37,865 nt of DNA, from positions 1 through 37,865 of the forward strand of contig JAABRX010000027.1 of NCBI GenBank assembly GCA_011390675.1. The letters are read 5' to 3'. The position numbers were made by a program, and so were the translations under genes. This DNA is from Trueperaceae bacterium (GTDB taxonomy: Bacteria > Deinococcota > Deinococci > Deinococcales > Trueperaceae). Shown piece after piece: positions 18,965-27,784 of the stretch (its first letter is position 1; every line of letters begins with the position of its first letter). The notes beneath the pieces were generated by a model. That model did no database searches. It worked only from the letters and a program-made list of their open reading frames with translations, and was not told the origin of the DNA.

Positions 18965-19456
18965 GTGCCCGAGATCGATGCTCCCCCCTCCCCCGCCCGC
19001 AAGCCGTCCGAGCGCGCCCACGAGGTCCGCAGAGGCGAACGCGTGTGGGTCGACTACAGCCACGAGCTGCGCGTTCAGCGCAACCCGGTGCTGCGCACCA
19101 TGTACTTCGTGCTCGGCTGGGCGAGCGTGGTGTTCGGCGCGATCGGCGTCGTCGTGCCCGGCTGGCCCACGACCGTCTGGATCTTGATCGCGACGTACTT
19201 CTTCGCCCGCTCCAGCCCGCGGTTCTACAACTGGCTGATGAACCATCGCCTGTTCGGGCCGCTCATCCGGGACTGGCGCGACGGCAAGGGCCTGAGTCGA
19301 CGCGCCAAGACCCTGGCGGTGACGACCATCGTCCTCAGCATCGGCACGAGCATCTGGCTCATCCCGGTCGTGTGGGTGGACCTGCTGCTCGCCGTCATCG
19401 CGATCGTGCTGTGCACGTACCTGTTGACCCTGCCGACGAAGCCGGCCGACGCGTGA
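18965..19456 (+). CDS. DUF454 (YbaN-like) membrane protein
   Basis: The 163-aa protein has about 40 N-terminal residues that are soluble and charged, then spans at about 43-65, 68-82 and 117-155. The family core is plain: VVPGWPTTVWILIATYFFARSS, then RFYNWLMNHRLFGPLIRDWRDG and a basic RRAK turn. Function is unknown across the family. The GTG start is set by the leaderless -10 at 8 nt. It converges on the DUF3084 gene with a 22-bp gap between stops. Confidence 0.9.
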   Translation: MPEIDAPPSPARKPSERAHEVRRGERVWVDYSHELRVQRNPVLRTMYFVLGWASVVFGAIGVVVPGWPTTVWILIATYFFARSSPRFYNWLMNHRLFGPLIRDWRDGKGLSRRAKTLAVTTIVLSIGTSIWLIPVVWVDLLLAVIAIVLCTYLLTLPTKPADA

Positions 19457-19478
19457 TCGCACGGTCGCCGATCCGCGA

Positions 19479-21296
19479 TCAGTAGAGGATGACGAGCTCG
19501 ACCGTGGCGGGCCCAGAGCGCTCGATCGTGCCGCGCGCGACCACCCCGACCACCACCTGACCGGTCAACCGCAGCAGCTGGTTCGCGAAGCCCTCGTCGG
19601 ATAGGCCCACGAACGTCGGCACCTGCAGCTCGTCGAGCCCCGAGCGCCGGAGCGTCCGGATGACGTCGGCCTTCAGCTGGGCGATCAACGCGCGGACCTC
19701 GTCCTGACTCGCGGGAAGCTCCGAGCTGCCCATGTGGACGGGGCGCGACAGCAGCAGCTGCCCGGCGTCGTACAGGCGGCTGTTCTCGAGCGCTTCGACG
19801 ATGACCTCGGTGCGGGCCGGGTTGAACTGGTTTCGCGGCGAGATGAGGCGCACCAGGTCCGAGCCCTCGGTCTCGGCGATCACCTCGACGAGGCCGGCGA
19901 ACTGCTCGGCGCTCAGCGCCACCTCACCAGCGCCGAGGCTCGCGGTGTGCGTGCTCGCCGCCCGCACGAAGGCGGCGAGCTCCTCGCGCGCCTCGGCGAC
20001 GTCGCGGGCGTGCAAGGCACCCGAGAACACCACCTGGTCGCGCTCGAAGGTGATCTCGCCGGACGAGACGCGGGCGAACTCCTCCTGCACCTCGCGCAGG
20101 CGCGCAGCTTGCTCCTCAAGGCGATCGTTGAGCACCGACACCTGACCTTGCAGCGCCCGCACCTGGTCGTTGCCGACCACGATCTGTTCCTGCAGCGCGG
20201 CGTTCAGCTCCTGGAGCGAGGCGTTGCGCGCCTGGAGGTCGGCGTTGCCGGCCGCGAGCTGGTCGTTGCGCGCCTGAAGCCCCACGTTCTCCTGCTGCAA
20301 GGTGCTCGCACGGGCCTCCAAACGGCTCGCCTCGCCTTCGAGGACCGCGATCGTGTCGGCCAACGCCCCCAGCTGCGCTCCGAGCTCCTCCGTGCGAGCG
20401 GCGAGCTCCGCGACCTGCGCCTGGGCCTCCTCGCGCTCCTCGACGGCCGCGTCGCGATCCGACACCGCCGCGTCCCGGTCGGCGACGGCGGTCGCGCGGT
20501 CGGCGACGGCGGCCTCACGATCCGCCAGGGCCACGTCGCGCGCGGCTTCCGCTTCGGCGGCCGAGAGCTGCGAGCTCGCGCGCTGCGCCTCGGCGGCCTC
20601 CAGCGCGGCGTCGGCCTCGGCGAGTTGGACGTCGCGCACGAGGAGGAGTTCGGCCGCGGCGGCGAGGTCGGCCTCGACGCTCGCGATCTGGGCGGCCAGG
20701 TCGTCGACCTCGGCGCGCGCCGCGTCCGCATCGGCGCGCGCCGCGGCGGCCTCTTCGGTGGCCGCGGTCAGGTCGGCCTGGGCCGCGAGCAACTCCGTCT
20801 CGACGCCGGCCAGGTCGGCACGGGCCGCCTCGAGGGTGGCGGCCAGCGCCTCGAGCTGCAGCTCGGTGGCCTGCGCCTCCTCGAGCAGCGCGTCGCGATC
20901 GGCCAGGGCGGCGTCGCGCGCGGCCTCCGCGTCATCGATCACCGCGCGCGCCTGCGTCAGATCGGCCTCCAGCGACTCGAGTTGATCGCCGAGCACGCCC
21001 ACCTGATCCTGCAAGAAGCGCTCTTGCCCGCGCAGGCGCCCGAGCTCGTCGGCGGTGCGCTGCGCGTTCACGAGCGTCTGGGTCGCGTTGCGGAACGCGA
21101 CCGCGAGGACCCCGAGGGTGGTCAGCATGATCAGGATGCCGGCCGCGACGCCGACGATCTGGCCGGTGCGCTTGGGGCGCGCGCCGAACAGCGTCAGGCG
21201 GCGACGACCGACCCATGTGCCCAAGCGATCACCGGCGTACGCGATCACGCCCGCGAGGAAGACGAGCAAACCGACGAGGCCGAGGACGTAGGTCAT
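19479..21296 (-). CDS. DUF3084 coiled-coil membrane protein
   Basis: The 605-aa protein has two N-terminal spans (about residues 3-22 and 47-68), then an alanine-rich coiled coil from about 75 to 385. That coil includes short tandem heptads of the type AVADRDA between residues about 255 and 285. A C-terminal globular domain starts near 390 (GEITFERDQVVFSGAL) and matches DUF3084, seen mainly in cyanobacteria and Deinococcota. It is likely anchored in the cytoplasmic membrane. It follows lptB by 19 nt in the same direction, so the two are probably cotranscribed, suggesting a cell-envelope role. The exact job is unknown. Confidence 0.88.
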   Translation of the reverse strand: MTYVLGLVGLLVFLAGVIAYAGDRLGTWVGRRRLTLFGARPKRTGQIVGVAAGILIMLTTLGVLAVAFRNATQTLVNAQRTADELGRLRGQERFLQDQVGVLGDQLESLEADLTQARAVIDDAEAARDAALADRDALLEEAQATELQLEALAATLEAARADLAGVETELLAAQADLTAATEEAAAARADADAARAEVDDLAAQIASVEADLAAAAELLLVRDVQLAEADAALEAAEAQRASSQLSAAEAEAARDVALADREAAVADRATAVADRDAAVSDRDAAVEEREEAQAQVAELAARTEELGAQLGALADTIAVLEGEASRLEARASTLQQENVGLQARNDQLAAGNADLQARNASLQELNAALQEQIVVGNDQVRALQGQVSVLNDRLEEQAARLREVQEEFARVSSGEITFERDQVVFSGALHARDVAEAREELAAFVRAASTHTASLGAGEVALSAEQFAGLVEVIAETEGSDLVRLISPRNQFNPARTEVIVEALENSRLYDAGQLLLSRPVHMGSSELPASQDEVRALIAQLKADVIRTLRRSGLDELQVPTFVGLSDEGFANQLLRLTGQVVVGVVARGTIERSGPATVELVILY

Positions 21297-21315
21297 GACC
21301 GCCCCACCCGCTCCG

Positions 21316-22143
21316 TCACAGTTGGAAGTCGTGCCCTAGGTAGGAGGCGCGGACCGCCTCGTCCGCGGCGAAGTCGGCCGGCGAGCCGTCGAAGCGCACG
21401 CGGCCGTCGAACATCAGGACGACGCGATCGGCGATGGCCAGCGTCTCGCGCACGCTGTGGTCGGTCAGCAGCACGCCCAGGCCGCGCCGGGTGCGCAGGT
21501 CGGCCACCAATCGCTGGATCTCGCGGATCGATTTGGGGTCCACGCCGGTGAACGGCTCGTCGAGCAGGATGAAATCGGGGTCGATCGTCAGGCTGCGGGC
21601 GATCTCGAGCCGCCGGCGTTCCCCCCCGGACAGCGTGTCCGCCCGGTGGTCGGCGAGGCGGGTCAGCTGGAACTCGTCGAGAAGCGCGTCCGCGCGCGCG
21701 CGGCGCTCCGTCGGCGTCAGCTTCTGGAACTCGAGGATCGCGAGCAGGTTGTCGCGCACGCTCATGCGTCGGAACGCCGAAGGCTCCTGCGCCAGGTACC
21801 CGAGCCCGGCGCGGGCCCGCCGGTGCATCGGCATCCGGGTCACGTCCTCGTCGCCCAGCTCGATGCGGCCGCCATCGGGGCGGACGAACCCGACCATCAT
21901 GTAGAAGGTGGTGGTCTTGCCGGCCCCGTTGGGGCCCAGCAACGCGACGATCTCGCCGCGCTCCAAGTGCAGGTCGACGCCGTCGACGACGGTGCGCGCG
22001 CCGTAGCGCTTGCGCAGACCGCGGGCGCGCAGCACGCGACTGGGCGCGACGGGTTCGGCGCTCGCCACCGCAGTCGCACGAGCGCCGTCGGGGGCTTCGT
22101 GCGCGGTCACGCGCTCGTGGGGGACGGCATCGGCGGGCGACAT
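21316..22143 (-). CDS. lptB: LptB-type ABC transporter ATP-binding protein
   Basis: The 275-aa ATPase has Walker [10 protein letters not shown] (residues 70-78), the LptB-typical [16 protein letters not shown] and [17 protein letters not shown] stretches, signature [15 protein letters not shown], and [15 protein letters not shown] followed by LLTDHSV. These match LptB, the ATPase of the lipopolysaccharide-type export bridge, better than amino-acid transporters. An extra Ala-rich N-terminal stretch of about 35 residues is present; an internal start near 36 is possible, but the -10 at 9 nt supports ATG 22143. No lptA/lptC/lptFG homologue is in the window. Deinococcota lack classical LPS, so the cargo is uncertain. 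Confidence 0.9.
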   Translation of the reverse strand: MSPADAVPHERVTAHEAPDGARATAVASAEPVAPSRVLRARGLRKRYGARTVVDGVDLHLERGEIVALLGPNGAGKTTTFYMMVGFVRPDGGRIELGDEDVTRMPMHRRARAGLGYLAQEPSAFRRMSVRDNLLAILEFQKLTPTERRARADALLDEFQLTRLADHRADTLSGGERRRLEIARSLTIDPDFILLDEPFTGVDPKSIREIQRLVADLRTRRGLGVLLTDHSVRETLAIADRVVLMFDGRVRFDGSPADFAADEAVRASYLGHDFQL

Positions 22144-22152
22144 CCAGGGGTC

Positions 22153-22158
22153 ATGCTA
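22153..22158 (-). promoter_or_regulatory. -10 element of lptB-DUF3084 operon
   Basis: TAGCAT on the minus strand lies 9 nt before ATG 22143. Confidence 0.55.
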
Positions 22159-22173
22159 GCACCCGGCGCATGA

Positions 22174-22197
22174 GCGCCCCCTCGGTGGCGGGGGCGC
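22174..22197 (-). terminator. Hairpin downstream of aceF
   Basis: The 8-bp perfect stem GCGCCCCC / GGGGGCGC with an 8-nt loop lies 22 nt past the aceF stop on the minus strand. It also lies just upstream of the lptB promoter, so it should insulate lptB from the pyruvate dehydrogenase operon. Confidence 0.55.
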
Positions 22198-22219
22198 CGA
22201 GCGCCGGGCACGTGTCCCG

Positions 22220-23575
22220 TCAGCCTTCGAGCGCGAGCAGGAACGGCTCCTCGACGGCGCGGCACACCCAGCGCAGGAAGCGCGCCGCGGAGGCACCATC
22301 GATGAGGCGGTGGTCGTAGGTCAGCGCGAGCGGCATGACCAAGCGCGGTTCGAAGGCATCGGCCTCGGCGTTCCACACCGGCTTCATGGCGCTGCGCGAC
22401 ACACCCAGGATCGCCACGTCGGGCGGCGCGACGATCGGCGTGAAGCCCGTGCCACCGATGCCGCCCAGGTTCGACACGCTGAAGTTGCCACCGCTCATGT
22501 CGTCGGGGGCGAGCTTGCGGTCGCGCGCCTTGGCGGCGAGCTCCTCGAGTTCGACCGCCAACTCGACGATGCTCTTGCGATCGGCGTGCTTGATCACCGG
22601 CACGAGCAGCCCGTGGTCCGTGTCGACCGCGACCCCGACGTTGACGTAGTGCTTGTGGACGATCTCCTGGTTCTGGACGTCGATGCTGGCGTTGAAGTCC
22701 GGGAACCGGCGCAAAGCGCTCGCGATCACCTTGACGAGCATCGCGGTCGGCGTCAGCTTGGCACCGGCCTTCTGGACGACGTCCTTGTAGCGTTGCCGCA
22801 GCGCTTCGAAATCGGTGGCGTCGGCCTCGTCGAAGTGCGTGACCATCGGCACCGAAGACCAGGCCTGCGCCATCGAGCGCACGGTGGCCTTGCGGATGCC
22901 CGACATGGCCGTGCGCTCGGTCTCGCCCCACTTGCCGAAGTCGGGAAGCGGCGCGGTCGCCGGCGCCGCAGGGGCACCGCTCGCGGCGCGCGGCGCCTCG
23001 GAGCCGCCTTCGGCGAAGCGCACGACGTCGTCGGCCGAGATGCGGCCTACGATGCCGCTGCCGGACACGGCGCGCAGGTCGACGCCGCGCTCGCGCGCCA
23101 AGCGACGCACCGACGGCGCTGCCGGGATGAGGCCCGGGTGGACGTCGGCGCCCGCTTGCCCGGGAGGGGGCGCGCTCGGCGCCGCCTTGGGTTCGGCCTC
23201 GCCTTCGGTCTCGGCTTCGGGCTCGGCCTTCGGCTCGGCCGTGGCCTTCGGCTCGGCGTCGGGCTCGGAACCCGAGTCGTCCTTCGCGGCCGGCGCCTCG
23301 GACTCGGACGCCTCGGCTGCGGACCCTTCGGCGGCCCCGGCCTCGTCGACCGTGAGCACGACTTGACCGATCTTGGCCTCGGCGTTCGCCTTCACGTGGA
23401 CCTTGGTGATGACGCCCGCGACGTTCGAGGGGACCTCGACGACCGCCTTGTCCGTCTCGAGCTCGAGGACCGGCTGATCGACCTCGATGCGGTCGCCCTC
23501 GCTCACGAGCACCGCCACGACGGTGCCGGACTCGATGCCTTCGCCGACCTCAGGAAGCTTGAACTCTTTGGGCAC
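22220..23575 (-). CDS. aceF: Pyruvate dehydrogenase E2, dihydrolipoyl acetyltransferase
   Basis: The 451-aa protein moves acetyl groups from E1 to CoA within the pyruvate dehydrogenase complex. There is one lipoyl domain (residues 1-78, lipoyl Lys43 in ETDKAVVEVPS), then a long Ala/Pro/Glu linker (about 80-145). The E1/E3-binding domain follows (about 150-185, PSVRRLARERGVDL..VSGSGIVGRI). The catalytic domain ends in TYDHRLIDGASAARFL with His422 and Asp426. The GTG start has GAGAGAGGA five bases upstream. It follows aceE by 39 nt. E3 (lpd) is not in the window. Confidence 0.95.
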   Translation of the reverse strand: MPKEFKLPEVGEGIESGTVVAVLVSEGDRIEVDQPVLELETDKAVVEVPSNVAGVITKVHVKANAEAKIGQVVLTVDEAGAAEGSAAEASESEAPAAKDDSGSEPDAEPKATAEPKAEPEAETEGEAEPKAAPSAPPPGQAGADVHPGLIPAAPSVRRLARERGVDLRAVSGSGIVGRISADDVVRFAEGGSEAPRAASGAPAAPATAPLPDFGKWGETERTAMSGIRKATVRSMAQAWSSVPMVTHFDEADATDFEALRQRYKDVVQKAGAKLTPTAMLVKVIASALRRFPDFNASIDVQNQEIVHKHYVNVGVAVDTDHGLLVPVIKHADRKSIVELAVELEELAAKARDRKLAPDDMSGGNFSVSNLGGIGGTGFTPIVAPPDVAILGVSRSAMKPVWNAEADAFEPRLVMPLALTYDHRLIDGASAARFLRWVCRAVEEPFLLALEG

Positions 23576-23589
23576 GGGGTTCCTCTCTC

Positions 23590-23620
23590 GCCGTCGTCAG
23601 ACGGTGTGCCGTCGTCAGAC
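23590..23620. repeat. 18-bp-period duplication across the aceE stop codon
   Basis: GCCGTCGTCAGAC occurs at 23590-23602 and again at 23608-23620. The second copy contains the aceE stop codon and the first reproduces it just downstream in the aceE-aceF gap. Confidence 0.85.
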
Positions 23621-26341
23621 AGCCGCGGGGTTGGGCTTCTCGGGGTCGATGCCGAGGTCGTCGAGGGCCTTCGCAAGGTCCTTGCGCTCGATCGCACCGT
23701 CGCCGGCGAGCGCGGTGAGCGCCGCGAACACGATGTGCTTGGCGTCCACCTCGAAGAAGTCGCGCAGCTCGGCGCGCGCCTCGGAGCGCCCGAACCCGTC
23801 GGTGCCGAGCGCCACGATGGGTCTTGGCGCGTGGCGGCCGAGGGCGTCGACCAGGATCTTCACGTAGTCGGTGGCGGCGACGAGCGGCCCCTTGGCCCCC
23901 TCGAGCACGCGCCGAACGTAGGGCACCCGCGGCTCCTCCATGGGGTGGAGGCGGTTCCAGCGCTCGACGTCGAGCGCGTCGCGGTGCAGCGCCTTGAGGC
24001 TGGTGACGCTCCAGACGTGCGCGGCGACGCCGTAGTCGGCCTCGAGCTGCTCGGCGGCAGCCAGCGCCTCGTGCATCATCGCGCCGGCGGCGATCAACTG
24101 GACGTGCTTGCGCGCGCGCTTCTTGGGGCTGGGGCGGAACAGGTACAGGCCTTCGAGCACCCCGGCCTCGAGCTCCTCGCGGGTCAGGTGCTCGGGCGCG
24201 GCCGGCTGCGCCTTGTTCTCGTTGCCGAGGGTCAGGTAGTAGAAGACGCTCTCCTGCTCCTCGTACATGCGCCGCATGCCCTCGCGGATGACGATCGCCA
24301 GCTCGTAGGCGAAGGTCGGGTCGTACGCCTCGAGGTTGGGGATCGGGTAGGCCAGCAGGTGCGATTGGCCGTCTTGGTGCTGCAGTCCCTCGCCGGCGAG
24401 GGTCGTCCGACCGGCGGTCGCACCGAGCATGAAGCCCTTGGCGCGCATGTCGCCGGCGAGCCACGCGAGGTCGCCGATGCGCTGGAACCCGAACATCGAG
24501 TAGTAGATGTAGAACGGCACCGTATTGACGCCGTGGGTGGCGTACGCCGTGCCGGCCGCGACGAACGAGCTCATCGCGCCGGCCTCGGTGATCCCCTCCT
24601 CGAGGATCTGACCGTCCTTGGTCTCGCGGTAGTACATCAAGTTCTCTTTGTCGACGGGTTCGTAGAGCTGGCCGTAGGTCGAGTAGATGCCGATCTGGCG
24701 GAAGAGCGCCTCCATGCCGAAGGTGCGCGCTTCGTCCGGGATGATCGGCACGATCAGCTTGCCCCACGCTTCGTCGCGGAGCAGCTTGCGCAGCACCGAC
24801 ACGAACACCATGGTGGTCGACACCTCGCGCTCGCTGCCCTCGAGGAACTCGTCGACCAGCTCCGGTCCGGGCGCGGCCATCGACTCGGCCTTGACGACGC
24901 GGCGCGGCATCAGGCCGCCCAGCGCCTCGCGGCGCTCGAGCAGATACGCGATCTCGGGGGCATCGGTGTCGGGGCGGAAGAACGGGTACTTGCCGATCTC
25001 GTCGTCGGAGATCGGGATGTTGAGGCGATCGCGGTACTTGCGCATCTCCGCGTCGTCGAGCTTCTTCTGCTGGTGCGTCGGGTTCCGGCCCTCCGCCTTC
25101 TCCCCCAGCGCGTAGCCCTTGACGGTGCGCGCGAGGATCACGGTCGGCGAGCCCTCGTGGCGCACGGCGCGATGGTAGGCGGCGTACACCTTGACGGGGT
25201 CGTGGCCGCCCCGGTTGAGCTGATCGAGGTCCTCGTCGCTCCAGCCCTCGATCAGCTTCGCGAGCTCGGGGCTGTCGAAGAACTTGGCGCGGAGCTCCGA
25301 CCCGCCGAAGGCGGCGTAGCGCTGCGACTCGCCGTCGATCAGCCGGTTGAAGCGCCGGGCCAGCACGCCGTCGTCGTCCTTGGCGAGCAGCTCGTCCCAC
25401 TTGCTGCCCCAGGCGACCTTGATCACGTTCCAGCCGGCGCCGCGGAAGATGCCCTCGAGCTCCTGGATGATCGAGCCGTTGCCGAACACCGGGCCGTCGA
25501 GGCGCTGCAGGTTGGCGTTGATCACCCAGATCAGGTTGTCGAGGCGCTCGCGCGCGGCGAACTTGATCGCGCCGAGGGTCTCGGGCTCGTCGGTCTCGCC
25601 GTCGCCCAGGAACGCCCACACCTTGCCCTCGCCCTTGGGCTTGAGCGCGCGCGCCTCGAGGTAGCGGTTGAAGCGCGCCTGGTAGATCGAGAGGATCGGG
25701 CCGAGCCCCATCGACACGGTGGGGAACTGCCAGAAGTCGGGCATGAGCCACGGGTGCGGGTACGACGAGAGGCCTGGGCCCGTCGGCGACAGCTCGCGGC
25801 GGAAGTTGCGCAAGCGCTCGACGTCGAAGCGCCGCTCCAGGTAGGCGCGAGCGTAGATGCCCGGGCTGGCGTGGCCCTGGAAGTAGACCTGGTCGGCATC
25901 GGCTCCGGCGTCGGGGCCGTGGAAGAAGTGGTTGAACCCGACCTCGTAGAGCGTCGCGGCCGAAGCGTACGTGCTGATGTGGCCACCGATGCCGTCGGAC
26001 TCCTTGTTCGCGCGCACGACCATCGCCATCGCGTTCCAGCGCATCAAGGCCCGCGCGCGCTTCTCCAGCGCCAGGTCGCCCGGGTACTCGGGCTGCTCGT
26101 CCGCCGGGATGGTGTTCACGTACGGGGTCACCGACGAGAACGGCGTCTGCACCCCGAGCCGATGCGCGTGTTGCTCGAGCAGATCGAGGAGCTCGGTGGC
26201 GCGCTCGGCGCCGCCGGAGGCGAGCACGTAGTCGAGCGACTCGAGCCACTCGCGGGTCTCGACGCGGTGCAACTCGGCCCGCTCGTCGGGCGCTAGCTGC
26301 GCGCGGTCGCTGCTCACTTGGTCGTCCAGCACGTCGGCCAC
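23615..26341 (-). CDS. aceE: Pyruvate dehydrogenase E1, homodimeric type
   Basis: The 908-aa enzyme decarboxylates pyruvate with thiamine diphosphate and acetylates E2. Landmarks are [18 protein letters not shown] near the N terminus, the [20 protein letters not shown] block, and the thiamine-binding segment [26 protein letters not shown]. Later come [33 protein letters not shown] and the C-terminal [11 protein letters not shown]. Length matches E. coli AceE (887). The frame is open upstream, but GTG 26341 has GAGAGAGGA at 6-nt spacing, the same ribosome-binding site as aceF, and begins MADVLDDQ. It is cotranscribed with aceF and divergent from the LacI-type regulator. Confidence 0.97.
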   Translation of the reverse strand: MADVLDDQVSSDRAQLAPDERAELHRVETREWLESLDYVLASGGAERATELLDLLEQHAHRLGVQTPFSSVTPYVNTIPADEQPEYPGDLALEKRARALMRWNAMAMVVRANKESDGIGGHISTYASAATLYEVGFNHFFHGPDAGADADQVYFQGHASPGIYARAYLERRFDVERLRNFRRELSPTGPGLSSYPHPWLMPDFWQFPTVSMGLGPILSIYQARFNRYLEARALKPKGEGKVWAFLGDGETDEPETLGAIKFAARERLDNLIWVINANLQRLDGPVFGNGSIIQELEGIFRGAGWNVIKVAWGSKWDELLAKDDDGVLARRFNRLIDGESQRYAAFGGSELRAKFFDSPELAKLIEGWSDEDLDQLNRGGHDPVKVYAAYHRAVRHEGSPTVILARTVKGYALGEKAEGRNPTHQQKKLDDAEMRKYRDRLNIPISDDEIGKYPFFRPDTDAPEIAYLLERREALGGLMPRRVVKAESMAAPGPELVDEFLEGSEREVSTTMVFVSVLRKLLRDEAWGKLIVPIIPDEARTFGMEALFRQIGIYSTYGQLYEPVDKENLMYYRETKDGQILEEGITEAGAMSSFVAAGTAYATHGVNTVPFYIYYSMFGFQRIGDLAWLAGDMRAKGFMLGATAGRTTLAGEGLQHQDGQSHLLAYPIPNLEAYDPTFAYELAIVIREGMRRMYEEQESVFYYLTLGNENKAQPAAPEHLTREELEAGVLEGLYLFRPSPKKRARKHVQLIAAGAMMHEALAAAEQLEADYGVAAHVWSVTSLKALHRDALDVERWNRLHPMEEPRVPYVRRVLEGAKGPLVAATDYVKILVDALGRHAPRPIVALGTDGFGRSEARAELRDFFEVDAKHIVFAALTALAGDGAIERKDLAKALDDLGIDPEKPNPAAV

Positions 26342-26417
26342 ATCGGGTCCTCTCTCAAGAGCGCAGCCGGGCGGCGCACGGACGCGCCGACCCGCCGGCG
26401 GCGCCGGGGCTCGGGGG

Positions 26418-26435
26418 GCGCGGCCTCGGCCGCGC
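26418..26435 (-). other. Inverted repeat near the presumed aceE transcript start
   Basis: GCGCGGCC / GGCCGCGC form an 8-bp perfect inverted repeat with a 2-nt spacer. If the weak TACGAT -10 at 26449-26444 is used, this hairpin would be at the very 5' end of the aceE mRNA, a position that can stabilise transcripts. Confidence 0.35.
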
Positions 26436-26553
26436 GGTGGCGCATCGTACCGCGTGGCCCGCTGCCGTTCGGAGCGCGCGCATACGCGGCGCCGCGCCGA
26501 TGCGAACCGACGCCTCGGCGGACACCCGCTGCGGCAGGACGGAGCCGTGACGT

Positions 26554-26567
26554 TGAACCGTTTACGG
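26554..26567. promoter_or_regulatory. Second LacI-type operator core
   Basis: TGAACCGTTTACGG shares the 11-bp core AACCGTTTACG with the site at 26674-26687, 121 bp away. The outer left half is less palindromic than at the first site. It could be an auxiliary lacI operator or a site acting on aceE. Confidence 0.55.
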
Positions 26568-26629
26568 CTCGAAGGATCCCTCCCGCTTCGATGGGCGATT
26601 ACGCGAGGCACGCACTTTGCCGAAGGCGC

Positions 26630-26658
26630 TTGACGCGCCGACCAAGACCGATTAGGCT
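26630..26658 (+). promoter_or_regulatory. Sigma70-type promoter of the lacI/sugar cluster
   Basis: TTGACG (26630-26635) and TAGGCT (26653-26658) are separated by 17 bp, giving a start near 26665. This is the best -35/-10 pair outside the rRNA promoters. Confidence 0.75.
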
Positions 26659-26673
26659 TCAACCAAGCAATCT

Positions 26674-26687
26674 CGTAACCGTTTACG
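26674..26687. promoter_or_regulatory. LacI-family operator just after the lacI transcription start
   Basis: CGTAACCGTTTACG is a near-perfect 14-bp palindrome of the GalR/LacI type with a central CG. It lies about 10 nt after the predicted start site, where bound repressor would block transcription, so autoregulation is likely. Confidence 0.75.
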
Positions 26688-26705
26688 ACACGTCTGGAGG
26701 CATCC

Positions 26706-27701
26706 ATGGCTCGTCGTCCGTCCACCGCTACCGTCGGTCGTCCGACGATCCGCGACGTGGCCCGCCACGCAGACGTCTCGGTGGGCACCGTCAGCCGCGC
26801 ACTGAACGACCGCGCAGGGGTGCATCCCGACACGCGTCGCCGTGTGCGCGACGCCGTGTCCGCGCTCGGCTACGCGCCCGACGAGGCAGCGCGCGAACTG
26901 GCGATCCGGCGCCCGGTGGCGGTCGGTTTGAGCGTGGCGCATGGCCATCGCCGGTTGACGCCCTTCTTCGTGCTCTTCCTGGAGCACTTGCTCGACGGAC
27001 TCGCCTCGAGTGGCTTGCGGGTGCGCGACGTGCCCACGGGTCCCGACGGCCTTCCCACCGAAGAGACGGATGCCGTCGTGCTGTTGGGCGCCCACCCCGA
27101 CGACCCACGCATCGCGCACCTGCAGGCGCTCGGGCGACCGTTCGTGCTGGTCGGCCACCGCGACGGCGTGCGCAGCGTCGCCGCCGACGACGTCGCGGGC
27201 GGACGCCTGGCGGCCGAGCACCTGCTTCGGCTCGGGCACCGTTCGCTGCTCCACGTGACCGGCGATCCGCACGGTCAGGCGTTCGGAGATCGCCACCGCG
27301 GCTTCCGCGAGGCGCTCGCCGCCGCCCTGGGCGAGGACCGCGCGGCACCGGTGTTGGTCTGCGACGACCTCACCACGCTGGGTGCGTACCGCGCGCTGCG
27401 CCGGTACCTCGCGGACGCTCCCGCTCCGACGGCGATCTTCGCCGCCACCGACGAGTTGGCGGTCGGCTGCCTGGCCGCGGCGGCCGACCTCGGGCTGCGC
27501 GTCCCGCACGAGCTCTCGGTGGTCGGGTTCGACGATCTGCCCGAGATCGGGGTGGGCCTCACCACCATCCGCCAGGACTTCGGCGCGTTGGCGCGCGTCA
27601 CCATCGAACTCCTCCTCGAGGGCCTGCGCGGCGATCCGGTGCGCGCCGTCCGACTGCCCGTCCACCTACTCGCCCGCGGCACGACCGCCGAGAGGGGGTG
27701 A
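26706..27701 (+). CDS. LacI-family transcriptional regulator
   Basis: The 331-aa protein has an N-terminal helix-turn-helix (residues 13-33, [21 protein letters not shown]), the hinge region with [16 protein letters not shown], and a periplasmic-binding-protein-like sugar domain (about 68-331) with [21 protein letters not shown]-like order and the [22 protein letters not shown]-type dimer segment (here [10 protein letters not shown]). GGAGG lies 5 nt before ATG. It is the first gene of the sugar uptake cluster, and an operator sits in its own promoter, so it probably represses itself and the downstream genes until a sugar ligand binds. Confidence 0.95.
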   Translation: MARRPSTATVGRPTIRDVARHADVSVGTVSRALNDRAGVHPDTRRRVRDAVSALGYAPDEAARELAIRRPVAVGLSVAHGHRRLTPFFVLFLEHLLDGLASSGLRVRDVPTGPDGLPTEETDAVVLLGAHPDDPRIAHLQALGRPFVLVGHRDGVRSVAADDVAGGRLAAEHLLRLGHRSLLHVTGDPHGQAFGDRHRGFREALAAALGEDRAAPVLVCDDLTTLGAYRALRRYLADAPAPTAIFAATDELAVGCLAAAADLGLRVPHELSVVGFDDLPEIGVGLTTIRQDFGALARVTIELLLEGLRGDPVRAVRLPVHLLARGTTAERG

Positions 27702-27784
27702 TCGGTCGGGATCGACGCGTTTCCCCACCGTCCACGGCCGGCCACGCGCCGAGCCTTGACCCCCCCTTTCAGGAGGCACTCCGC

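Larger units (their letters stand above)
26342..26705. promoter_or_regulatory. aceE-lacI divergent intergenic region
   Basis: These 364 bp contain no credible gene. From the lacI side they hold a good sigma70 promoter (26630-26658), an operator (26674-26687), a ribosome-binding site, and a second operator core (26554-26567). Toward aceE there is a weak minus-strand -10 (TACGAT, 26449-26444), an 8-bp inverted repeat (26418-26435) that would sit at the 5' end of the resulting transcript, and the aceE ribosome-binding site (26348-26356). Confidence 0.7.

Noticed and set aside
19455-19480. Terminator hairpin between the DUF454 and DUF3084 genes
   Set aside because: The stem is only 6 bp with a 14-nt loop and no U-tract, too weak to call.
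20450-20540. Repeats inside the DUF3084 gene as a mobile or CRISPR-like array
   Set aside because: The short repeats are in-frame coiled-coil heptads (AVADRDA type) with no spacer structure.
22310-26296. A long open frame antisense to aceF/aceE (over 1300 codons)
   Set aside because: Same cause: it shadows two clear pyruvate dehydrogenase genes and shows no motif, start signal or -10.
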